Shown piece by piece: positions 39,836 through 47,130 of a stretch of 49,981 nucleotides of DNA. Where the stretch lies: NCBI GenBank assembly GCA_945879015.1, contig CAMCUO010000017.1, positions 1 through 49,981 on the forward strand, in the 5' to 3' direction. Under the pieces are notes generated by a model, which was given only the letters and a program-made list of their open reading frames with translations, was not told the DNA's origin and did not search any database. The position numbers were made by a program, and so were the translations under genes. Position 1 is the first letter of the stretch. Every line of letters begins with the position of its first letter. The DNA is from Chitinophaga pinensis (GTDB taxonomy: Bacteria > Bacteroidota > Bacteroidia > 2-12-FULL-35-15).

Positions 39836-42358
39836 TTAAAAAGAAAACTGCAAGCCAATTTTAAGCCCCCAGTTGTTGATTTTGTTGCCTGGATTAGCTA
39901 ATTCATATTGCTTTTTGTAAAAGTCGTCATTATATGTTAAGCGATATAAAAAATCAATTCTAATAACATCAAAAATATTTTCAACTCCTAAATCTGCTTC
40001 AAAATAAGGCATATCTTCCATGATTGTAAAATTATTATTGCTATTAAAGTTTTTGTTCCTTGCGCTTAGTGTTCCATAAGCCATATTTATTCCAACAATT
40101 TCTCTTAAATTAAAATCTTTAATAAACGGAATTCTATTAAACATAAGTCCATTGAAATGGTGTTGCCAAAATGCTTCAATATATTGATCATTTACAAATT
40201 CGAAATAATTCATTTGATTGAAAATGTTGTTACCATAAAAAACATTTTCGTTTCCTCTTGGAATTTCGAGTAGAGTATATGGGATTTTAGAAAACACTTT
40301 CCCTGCTCTCAAAAATACTTGTGAATAGCCCAAAGTAGCCATTCTGTATCTATTAGAAAAAGATACGCTTGCTTTATAATATTCAAAATCTCCATTCAAC
40401 AAGTTTTTTATTCCCATTGTGTAATTGAAAGCAATTACGGGTGATTTGTTGTTTCCAAAACTGATTCGTTCAGTTCCATTTTGAACAAATCGCTCTTTCA
40501 CCGAATAGCGTGTATCAATAAGTATTTCAGAAATAGAATATTTTCTGGTTTGGAAAATATTGAATTGATCGCCAAAGTTTATTGGAAACAAAGGATTTGT
40601 AACAATATTCTGAAATGTTATTTTTGTATTGATACCTGGATTAAAATCTTTTTCATACCATATTCTTGCTTCTTGCTTGCGAACAAGCTTTGAAATATTA
40701 CCAATTTGAGAAAATGTATTAGTTAAATTGTTGGAGGTTTGTCCTAAATTCAAGCTGCTGGAAGAACCGAAATTTGTTCCGATTTGGTCAATATCATCTC
40801 TATATTGAATTCCTGCTTTACTCCATGGATAACGTGTTAATATTTTTTCTAATTGTAAATTATACTTAAATCCTTCATCCAAAAAGCCGTAAGCTCCATA
40901 TCCTCTAATAATCCAGCTTTCACTAAATTTTTGATTGGTGCGAAATCCTAATTTTAAGCGTGTTCCTTCGTAAGCATTGTATCCGTATACATTTATATAA
41001 TGTCCAAAATCTACTGGACCAATATCTTTGTATCCAGAAAATAAAAAGTACAAAATATTTACTCCTTTTCGGATAAATGGAATGTTGCGAACCGTATCAA
41101 TCATGTCGTATGATTTCGATTCTAATTTCGTTAAAGGCTCATGTCTTTTTTCTGCCCACCAACTAGTGTCTTTTGTTAAAGCACTTTCAGAATAACTGAT
41201 TCTTGATTTATAAAAGTCTTTTTCTTTTGGTTTGTTAACTACAAAATTTTGATTGGAGTTGTATGTTCGCACAACTATACTTACAAATTTGTCGGTAAGA
41301 GTTGTGTAATCAACCAATGTGCGAGTTTGCGAAGGAACCCATGGGCCAGCTTCGGTCGGAATCAATACTTGTTGAATACGAGCATGATCAATCCAGTTAA
41401 CATTTACATCTGGGGTAATTCCTAGATCCAATTGTTTAATTGCAAAAGTGGTATCAGTTACCCAAATATATCCTGTGTAGGCTAAATCCTTTTTGTTTTT
41501 AGGGTGACAATCAATTTTATAACATTTCATACTATCAATAGATACGCTATCGACTAAAATGTAATTATAAAACAACATTGCATTGTCTGCTATAGGTGAA
41601 AGAATATCTTTTCCTTGTATAGTAACACTATTATTACAAAAATTATAATTTTGAAAATCAGTACCTGTTAATTGTGAAACCGCACTTCCGTCTTTCATAC
41701 CAACAAACTTAATTTTAACTGCACTCACATCCTCGTGCCTTTTTTCTGCTTCTTTAAATGAATAAATATCAGAAACAACTTCACTCATCATCACGGGTAA
41801 GTTTGCCTTGCTTCCTTCACCTACAATAACATCTAAACTGTCCCACATTGATGCAAACGGTCGAAATAACTTCCATTTACGCATCTTTGGAGTAATATTA
41901 TCCACATCGGCTTCTTGTTTTGTATAACTTACATATTGAATAGCAGTTAAATTTTCACGATCGTATTTCGATTTATTTTTTTGAGCGTTTCTGATAATAC
42001 GCAATGCCGGATTTATTCCTGGACGAATTTCAATTGTATTTAAATTAAGCGCTTCTGGACTTAATTGAAAATTAATTTCTTGAATTTTTCCTTTTTGTAC
42101 TTTTTTTGCTTTGGATTTATAACCAATTAAAGAAATGTAAATTGAATCTTTTGGAGTAGTGGTGGTAATAGAATAATTGCCATCAAAATCCGTAACAGTT
42201 CCTATAAAAGTTCCTTTGAAGTATATGTTTACAAATGGAATTCCGCTATTTGTTCCAACTTCTGAAACGTGACCAGTGATGATTGTTTCTTGTTGAGCAA
42301 TACAATTGAAACTTAGTAGGAATAATAGAAAAGTATAGCATTCTTTTTTAAAGAGCAT
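39836..42358 (-). CDS. DUF5686 protein with carboxypeptidase-regulatory-like domain
   Basis: A large outer-membrane protein of 840 residues. Start at ATG 42358 gives the signal CYTFLLFLLSFNCIAQQ; the longer frame to 42427 would read through a CCCCT/AGGGG palindrome (giving ITIPLSRGARG) and is rejected. Residues about 22-110 are a CarboxypepD_reg-like domain (I-I-T-G-H-V-S-E-V-G-T-N-S-G-I-P-F-V-N-I). The DUF5686 region follows with A-L-R-I-I-R-N-A-Q-K-N-K and ends in a likely beta-barrel with terminal N-W-G-L-K-I-G-L-Q-F-S-F. Function unknown; often seen in Bacteroidota envelopes. Lies 58 bases upstream of the WG-repeat gene start. Confidence 0.92.
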   Translation of the reverse strand: MLFKKECYTFLLFLLSFNCIAQQETIITGHVSEVGTNSGIPFVNIYFKGTFIGTVTDFDGNYSITTTTPKDSIYISLIGYKSKAKKVQKGKIQEINFQLSPEALNLNTIEIRPGINPALRIIRNAQKNKSKYDRENLTAIQYVSYTKQEADVDNITPKMRKWKLFRPFASMWDSLDVIVGEGSKANLPVMMSEVVSDIYSFKEAEKRHEDVSAVKIKFVGMKDGSAVSQLTGTDFQNYNFCNNSVTIQGKDILSPIADNAMLFYNYILVDSVSIDSMKCYKIDCHPKNKKDLAYTGYIWVTDTTFAIKQLDLGITPDVNVNWIDHARIQQVLIPTEAGPWVPSQTRTLVDYTTLTDKFVSIVVRTYNSNQNFVVNKPKEKDFYKSRISYSESALTKDTSWWAEKRHEPLTKLESKSYDMIDTVRNIPFIRKGVNILYFLFSGYKDIGPVDFGHYINVYGYNAYEGTRLKLGFRTNQKFSESWIIRGYGAYGFLDEGFKYNLQLEKILTRYPWSKAGIQYRDDIDQIGTNFGSSSSLNLGQTSNNLTNTFSQIGNISKLVRKQEARIWYEKDFNPGINTKITFQNIVTNPLFPINFGDQFNIFQTRKYSISEILIDTRYSVKERFVQNGTERISFGNNKSPVIAFNYTMGIKNLLNGDFEYYKASVSFSNRYRMATLGYSQVFLRAGKVFSKIPYTLLEIPRGNENVFYGNNIFNQMNYFEFVNDQYIEAFWQHHFNGLMFNRIPFIKDFNLREIVGINMAYGTLSARNKNFNSNNNFTIMEDMPYFEADLGVENIFDVIRIDFLYRLTYNDDFYKKQYELANPGNKINNWGLKIGLQFSF

Positions 42359-42365
42359 TGGCAAC

Positions 42366-42475
42366 ACACCCCTAGCTCCTCTCGAGAGGGGAATAGTTAT
42401 CGATGTGATTTTAATTTTAGTATCCAATTTTCAAATTATCTAATTTCCAAATTTTCTAATTTCCAAATTTTCAAA
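42366..42475. repeat. CCCCT/AGGGG palindrome and AT word repeat
   Basis: 42366-42395 (ACACCCCTAGCTCCTCTCGA, then GAGGGGAATAG) is a palindromic unit related to 20960-20993 and 46694-46730. 42433-42474 is a tandem of TTTTCTAATTTCCAAA words. Together they fill the gap between rlmD and the DUF5686 gene. Confidence 0.6.
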
Positions 42476-43909
42476 TTATTTTAGTTCTAATAAAACAACA
42501 TTTTCAACATGATGCGTTTGTGGAAACATATCTACTGGTTGTACTTTAGTAACGTTATATTTTACATCTAGAATTTGTAAATCTCGTGCTTGCGTTGCTG
42601 GATTACAACTTACATAAACAATTCTGTTTGGTTCTATTTCTAATATTTTTTTTACAACATCTTCATGCATTCCTGCGCGTGGAGGGTCAGTTATAATTAT
42701 ATCAGGCTTTCCATTTTCATTAATAAAATCGTTGTTCAAAACCTCTTTCATGTCGCCTGCATAAAAAACAGTATTTGCTATTTTGTTTATGTCGGAATTT
42801 ATTTTTGCATCTTCTATCGCAGCTGGAACATATTCTACTCCAACAACTTTTTTTGCTTGATGTGCAACAAAATTGGCTATCGTGCCAGTTCCTGTGTATA
42901 AATCATAAACAATGTCTGTGTTTTTTATTTCTGCAAAATCTCTTGTGACTTTATAAAGTTCGTATGCTTGATCGGAATTTGTTTGGTAAAAACTTTTCGG
43001 TCCGATTTTAAATTTTAATCCTTCCATATTTTCATAAATACTATCATTTCCTTTGTAAGAGATAATATCTAAATCTCCGATTGTATCATTTCGTTTGGAA
43101 TTGATTACATACTGCAAAGACGTGATTTGTGGAAATTGGTTGGCTAAATGATCCAACATTTTTTTAATTTCAATTTTGTCATCATAATGAAATGCAACTA
43201 TTAACATCCATTCGCCTGTAGATGTGCTGCGAATAATAATGTTTCGTAAAAAACCAATTTGTTCTCTTAAATCAAAAAATGTGAGATTGTTTTCTAAAGC
43301 GTATTTGCGAATCTCATTGCGAATTGCGTTGGATGGCTCGTCTTGTAAATGACATTTGTCGATATCTAAAATTTTATCAAACATTCCTGGAATGTGAAAT
43401 CCTAAGGCATTTCTAGAAACTTCTCCCAATCCTTCTCCAAATGCAAGTTCTTTATTATTAATTTGTTCTTTCGTTAACCATTTTTTATTGGAAAAAGTAA
43501 ATTCTAATTTATTTCTATAGTTGTAAACTTTTTTAGAGGGAATAATTTTTTGTATTTCAGGCAATTCTATTTTTGCTAAACGCGTGAGAGCGTCACTAAC
43601 TTGTTTTTGCTTGTAAAACAATTGCCAGTTATAGTCCATGTTTTGCCATTTACAGCCGCCACAAGTTCCAAAATGATTACAAACAGGTTCAGTTCGTTTT
43701 TCGGATTTCTGCTTTACCAAAATAGCAGTTGCTTCTCGGTATTTACTTTTTTTTCTGGTAATCTGAAGGTCAACAATATCTCCAGGAACTGCACCTTTAA
43801 TAAAAATGACATACTCATCTGTTCTTGCAACCGATTGTCCATCTGAACTGGCATCAATTACAGTGATATTTTCAAGTATTGGTAAAGGCTTTTTATTGGC
43901 ATTTCTCAT
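42476..43909 (-). CDS. rlmD: 23S rRNA (uracil-C5)-methyltransferase RlmD-like
   Basis: Adds a methyl group to a uracil of 23S rRNA. Length 477 residues. A TRAM domain occupies residues about 10-68. Fe-S cysteines are Cys77, Cys83 and Cys86 in C-N-H-F-G-T-C-G-G-C, plus a later D-K-C-H-L. The SAM-binding part shows V-Y-D-L-Y-T-G-T-G-T-I; the catalytic Cys lies in Y-V-S-C-N-P-A-T, preceded by D-P-P-R-A-G. ATG 43909 is chosen because M-R-N-A-N-K-K-P-L begins the TRAM domain; a frame up to 44005 reads through a repeat. Which of U747 or U1939 is modified is uncertain in this phylum. Confidence 0.9.
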   Translation of the reverse strand: MRNANKKPLPILENITVIDASSDGQSVARTDEYVIFIKGAVPGDIVDLQITRKKSKYREATAILVKQKSEKRTEPVCNHFGTCGGCKWQNMDYNWQLFYKQKQVSDALTRLAKIELPEIQKIIPSKKVYNYRNKLEFTFSNKKWLTKEQINNKELAFGEGLGEVSRNALGFHIPGMFDKILDIDKCHLQDEPSNAIRNEIRKYALENNLTFFDLREQIGFLRNIIIRSTSTGEWMLIVAFHYDDKIEIKKMLDHLANQFPQITSLQYVINSKRNDTIGDLDIISYKGNDSIYENMEGLKFKIGPKSFYQTNSDQAYELYKVTRDFAEIKNTDIVYDLYTGTGTIANFVAHQAKKVVGVEYVPAAIEDAKINSDINKIANTVFYAGDMKEVLNNDFINENGKPDIIITDPPRAGMHEDVVKKILEIEPNRIVYVSCNPATQARDLQILDVKYNVTKVQPVDMFPQTHHVENVVLLELK

Positions 43910-43933
43910 AACGTGCGAAGTTACGAAAAAAGG

Positions 43934-44048
43934 GAACGCAGATTTAATGGATTTTCGTGATTTACGCTTATTTTTATGTGACTGTAAGCCCAGGATATAT
44001 AACAAAATATATCATTTTTTATCATGAAGATCATGATAATCTGCGTTC
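43934..44048. repeat. Gene-less inverted repeat (AACGCAGATT family)
   Basis: GAACGCAGATTTAATGGA at 43934-43951 and TCATGATAATCTGCGTTC at 44031-44048 are imperfect reverse complements (22 of 28 positions over the arms by hand). The loop of about 60 bases holds no gene. The right part is shared with 9843-9901. It fills the gap between rlmD and the transglutaminase-fold gene. Confidence 0.6.
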
Positions 44049-44051
44049 TAT

Positions 44052-44852
44052 TTAATCTTCTCTATTATCTTCCATTGGATGATTTCTTCTTTCTGTAAAT
44101 CGATAATTTTCAGCGTGAGTTGTATAAAGGTTATCTACAGGCATTAAAAAATAATAGGCATTATATTTCTTGAAAAAACGTTTTACTGGTTTGTTGCAAT
44201 AACCACTTGCCCAAGTAACATCTACATAATACCAAACACCATTTATTTTTACTTTATTCCAAGTATGATTGGTGCTAAAGTTATTTCGTTTTCGCAGTTT
44301 TTTGATTTTGTCTTTATTCTCACTTGCACGTCCTTCCACTAACTGACATTCAATTCCATTCTCTTTACAGAGTTCTCTGAATAAAATAGAATAGCCTTCA
44401 GCAACTCCTTTTTTATTTCGTAAAACTAACATTGAATAATTATAATAATAGTTATTCAATTTATCATTAAGTTCTTCAGGAGTTTTATATGAAAGATTTG
44501 CTTGTGGTGTTTTTTTGTTGTGATAAGTTACACAATCAAATCCAATGTTATTGGTCATCCATATAAAAAGTGCTCTGACTTTTTCTTCTTTAGTTGTAAA
44601 TGGATCTGTAATTTCTTTTGCTAAAATTGGAACTTTTTTATTGCGTTTTTTCATCGCAAGAACCACTTTGTCTACTTTTTTAAACTTTTCTGTAGCAGCA
44701 GAATCGGTATAATTTGTAGCGTTTGTATTTACTGCAGCTGGTTCTGCTTTTTCAGCAACAGTATCTACTACTTCTTGAGAAGACAGACTAATGGTGCTAA
44801 GTAGCAATATTGAAAAAAGTAATAAAATCTTCGAAATATTAGACAAAAGCAT
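44052..44852 (-). CDS. Transglutaminase-fold protein lacking the catalytic cysteine
   Basis: A 266-residue exported protein with a signal peptide ([18 protein letters not shown]). The transglutaminase-like core runs from about residue 85 to 225. The usual motif K-G-V-C-E-G-Y reads K-G-V-A-E-G-Y here, so the nucleophile is replaced by Ala151 (codon GCT), while His196 (S-T-N-H-T-W-N) and Asp211 (W-Y-Y-V-D-V-T-W) of the triad are kept. It is therefore probably a binding or scaffold protein rather than an enzyme, unless another residue replaces the Cys. It lies upstream of rlmD on the same strand, beyond an inverted repeat. Confidence 0.8.
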   Translation of the reverse strand: MLLSNISKILLLFSILLLSTISLSSQEVVDTVAEKAEPAAVNTNATNYTDSAATEKFKKVDKVVLAMKKRNKKVPILAKEITDPFTTKEEKVRALFIWMTNNIGFDCVTYHNKKTPQANLSYKTPEELNDKLNNYYYNYSMLVLRNKKGVAEGYSILFRELCKENGIECQLVEGRASENKDKIKKLRKRNNFSTNHTWNKVKINGVWYYVDVTWASGYCNKPVKRFFKKYNAYYFLMPVDNLYTTHAENYRFTERRNHPMEDNRED

Positions 44853-44907
44853 TTGTTTTAACCATAGAGGATAATCATAATATTACGAATAATTCCGTTA
44901 TTTTCAT

Positions 44908-44915
44908 TAAATTTG
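44908..44915 (+). promoter_or_regulatory. Possible -7 box of rocD
   Basis: TAAATTTG at 44908-44915 matches TAnnTTTG and lies 20 bases upstream of ATG 44936. The -33 position does not show TTG, so the prediction is moderate. Confidence 0.42.
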
Positions 44916-44935
44916 TACAGGCAATTTTGAATATT

Positions 44936-46177
44936 ATGGAAACAATGATGCAGAACAAAATCAGCGCACAAAAAGCGATTGAACTAGAAGACAAATACGG
45001 AGCTCACAATTATCATCCATTGCCAGTAGTTTTGGAGCGTGGAGAAGGTGTTTATGTTTGGGATATGGATGGGAAACAGTATTTTGATTTTCTATCTGCT
45101 TATAGTGCGGTGAATCAAGGACATTGTCACCCTAAAATTGTTTCTGCTTTAGTTGAACAAGCACATAAACTTACTCTTACTTCTCGTGCATTTTATAATG
45201 ATTCACTTGGAGAGTACGCGAAGTTTATAACTTCTTATTTCGGTTTTGATAAAGTGCTGCCTATGAATACAGGAGCTGAAGGTGTGGAAACGGCTTTGAA
45301 ATTAGCTCGCAAATGGGCATACGAGAAAAAAGGCGTTGTAGAAAATGAAGCAAAAATTATTGTATGCAGAAATAACTTTCATGGTCGTACAATTTCAATT
45401 GTTTCGGCAAGTAATGATGAAGATGCACGCAAAAATTTCGGTCCTTTTACCCCTGGAATCATTTCAGTTGAATATAATAATGCTGAAGCATTAGCAGAAT
45501 TGTTAAAAGATAAAACAGTTGCAGGTTTTTTAATTGAACCCGTACAAGGTGAAGCAGGAGTTGTTGTTCCAGAAGAAGGTTATTTGAAAAAATGTTACGA
45601 CTTGTGTAAAGCAAATAACGTTTTATTTATTGCTGATGAAATTCAATCAGGATTAGGTAGAACAGGGAAATTATTGGCGTGTGACCATGATGGCGTACAT
45701 CCTGATATTTTAATTTTAGGTAAAGCACTATCGGGTGGAACATATCCTGTGTCTGCAGTATTGACAATTGATGAGGTAATGTTATGTATTAAGCCTGGAC
45801 AACATGGTTCAACTTATGGTGGAAATCCATTGGCTTGTAAAGTTAGCATCGCTGCATTGACTGTTTTAAAAGAAGAAAAATTATCTGAAAATTCAGAGCG
45901 ATTAGGCAAAATATTATTGAATGAATTAAAAAAGATTCAAGCAGAAAATCCTGAACTAATAAAACTAGTTCGTGGAAAAGGTTTGTTTTGTGCGATGGTG
46001 ATTAAAGAAAGAAACGGAAAGAATGCTTGGGATGTATGTATTGAGATGATGAAAAATGGATTGTTGGCAAAACCTACACATGGCGATATTATTCGTTTTG
46101 CTCCGCCCTTAGTAATTACTGAAGAGCAATTGATGGAATGTATTTCGATTATTAGAAAAGTGGTGAAGCAGTTTTAG
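44936..46177 (+). CDS. rocD: Ornithine-oxo-acid transaminase
   Basis: PLP-dependent class III aminotransferase of 413 residues that converts ornithine to glutamate semialdehyde in arginine and proline metabolism. [15 protein letters not shown] is the diagnostic N-terminus of ornithine aminotransferase. [18 protein letters not shown] and [13 protein letters not shown] form the cofactor pocket; the PLP lysine is in I-L-G-K-A-L-S-G-G. Start at ATG 44936 (an in-frame TTG at 44927 is not needed). It stands alone with its own promoter box and terminator. Confidence 0.95.
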   Translation: METMMQNKISAQKAIELEDKYGAHNYHPLPVVLERGEGVYVWDMDGKQYFDFLSAYSAVNQGHCHPKIVSALVEQAHKLTLTSRAFYNDSLGEYAKFITSYFGFDKVLPMNTGAEGVETALKLARKWAYEKKGVVENEAKIIVCRNNFHGRTISIVSASNDEDARKNFGPFTPGIISVEYNNAEALAELLKDKTVAGFLIEPVQGEAGVVVPEEGYLKKCYDLCKANNVLFIADEIQSGLGRTGKLLACDHDGVHPDILILGKALSGGTYPVSAVLTIDEVMLCIKPGQHGSTYGGNPLACKVSIAALTVLKEEKLSENSERLGKILLNELKKIQAENPELIKLVRGKGLFCAMVIKERNGKNAWDVCIEMMKNGLLAKPTHGDIIRFAPPLVITEEQLMECISIIRKVVKQF

Positions 46178-46195
46178 TATTAAAATATAAAATAG

Positions 46196-46228
46196 AAAGC
46201 CCAGACAATAAATGTGTGGGCTTTTTTT
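46196..46228 (+). terminator. Terminator of rocD
   Basis: AAAGCCCA (46196-46203) pairs with TGGGCTTT (46217-46224), with a 13-base loop, then a run of seven T. The last T bases overlap the stop codon of the convergent GNAT gene. Confidence 0.88.
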
Positions 46229-46658
46229 ATATCGTTTTTATAAAATGATATCCTCTTTTTGTAAATCCTTCTCTTTCGTAAAATTTATGCGCTTTTTCGT
46301 TTTCTAAATATGCATCTAGCATTACATTTTTGCAATTGTTTTCTTTTGATTTGTTGATGCACCAATCACATAATAGTTTTCCTATTCCTTTGGAGCGGTA
46401 GTTTCCATCAATCACTACATTATCCATTTCTAAATATTTTCCAGAATATAATTTTGTACCAATCCAATAACCGGAAACGCCAATGCATTTGTTATTATCG
46501 AATACGGCAACTTGTTTGTAACCATATTGCAACATTTGCGGAAGCATGCTTTTGTATTCTCCTAAAGTTAAGGATGATTGTAATTGCTGAAGGATAGAAA
46601 TGTGTGGTAGCATTTCTTCTGTTGTGTGGAGTTCTTTGAAGGTGTATGGATGATTCAT
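46227..46658 (-). CDS. GNAT family N-acetyltransferase
   Basis: A 143-residue acetyltransferase using acetyl-CoA on an unknown amine. The Gcn5-related core shows M-D-N-V-V-I-D-G-N-Y-R-S-K-G-I-G-K-L-L, the acetyl-CoA pyrophosphate loop being R-S-K-G-I-G. The later M-L-D-A-Y-L-E-N-E-K-A-H-K-F-Y-E-R-E-G-F is the conserved C-terminal segment. No signal peptide. It is convergent with rocD and isolated from the DUF1456 gene by a palindromic repeat. Confidence 0.88.
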   Translation of the reverse strand: MNHPYTFKELHTTEEMLPHISILQQLQSSLTLGEYKSMLPQMLQYGYKQVAVFDNNKCIGVSGYWIGTKLYSGKYLEMDNVVIDGNYRSKGIGKLLCDWCINKSKENNCKNVMLDAYLENEKAHKFYEREGFTKRGYHFIKTI

Positions 46659-46693
46659 TTTTCTAGTATGAGAAGCTTTAAATGAGCATTGCG

Positions 46694-46792
46694 AAATCCC
46701 CCTGGCCCCCTCTGTAAAGGGGGAGTTGATCCTGCTAAGATTCTAGTTATCGTTCGCGACTAATAACCTTTGCTTATTGCTTACTGCCTGTT
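46694..46792. repeat. CCCCCT/AGGGGG palindrome and TTGCTTACTGCC words
   Basis: 46694-46730 starts AAATCCCCCTGGCCCCCTCT and continues GTAAAGGGGGAG, a hairpin family shared with 20960-20993. 46768-46792 consists of TTGCTTATTGCTTACTGCC-type words, which encode the last residues and stop of the DUF1456 protein. Confidence 0.6.
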
Positions 46793-47028
46793 GCCTCTTT
46801 CTTTGGTGGCATTGGTCCGCGTTTGAAGATTACTAAGCCATTCAAGAAGTTACGAAGGAGTTGATCTCCGCAAGGTTTAAAGTTTTGATGATCGGGATTT
46901 CTGTAAAGTGCGTTAACTTCACTTTTAGTAATTTCAAAATCTACTAATTTTAAAATCTTTATTACATCGTCATCTTTCAGTTCAAGTGCTACGCGTAATT
47001 TTTTTAGTATGTCGTTGTTGCTTAACAT
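46774..47028 (-). CDS. DUF1456 (YehS-like) protein
   Basis: An 84-residue protein with one DUF1456 unit: N-N-D-I-L-K-K-L-R-V-A-L-E-L-K-D-D-D-V, then E-I-T-K-S-E-V-N-A-L-Y-R and R-N-F-L-N-G-L-V-I-F-K-R-G-P. E. coli YehS has two such units, so this is a single-unit form. Function unknown. The final residues ATGSKQ and the stop are encoded by a word repeat. The start codon lies 2 bases from an AAGGCGC-family arm, which supplies the AAAAAA stretch just before the ATG. The dehydrogenase gene is upstream on the same strand. Confidence 0.82.
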   Translation of the reverse strand: MLSNNDILKKLRVALELKDDDVIKILKLVDFEITKSEVNALYRNPDHQNFKPCGDQLLRNFLNGLVIFKRGPMPPKKEATGSKQ

Positions 47029-47030
47029 GA

Positions 47031-47130
47031 TTTTTTGCCGCTAAGACGCAAAGGCGCCAAGTTATATTTTTTTAAAGATACTATTTTAAATTTATTTTCT
47101 TTCCGCCTTTGCGTCTTTGTGGCAAAAAAA
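47031..47130. repeat. Gene-less inverted repeat of the AAGGCGC family
   Basis: Left arm 47031-47061 contains GACGCAAAGGCGCCAAG; right arm 47100-47130 is its reverse complement with 27 of 31 positions matching by hand. The loop is about 38 AT-rich bases. It is the same arm family that encloses the GxxExxY gene at 3972-4491 but holds no gene. It fits exactly between the stop of the E1 dehydrogenase gene (47131-47133) and the start of the DUF1456 gene. Confidence 0.8.
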
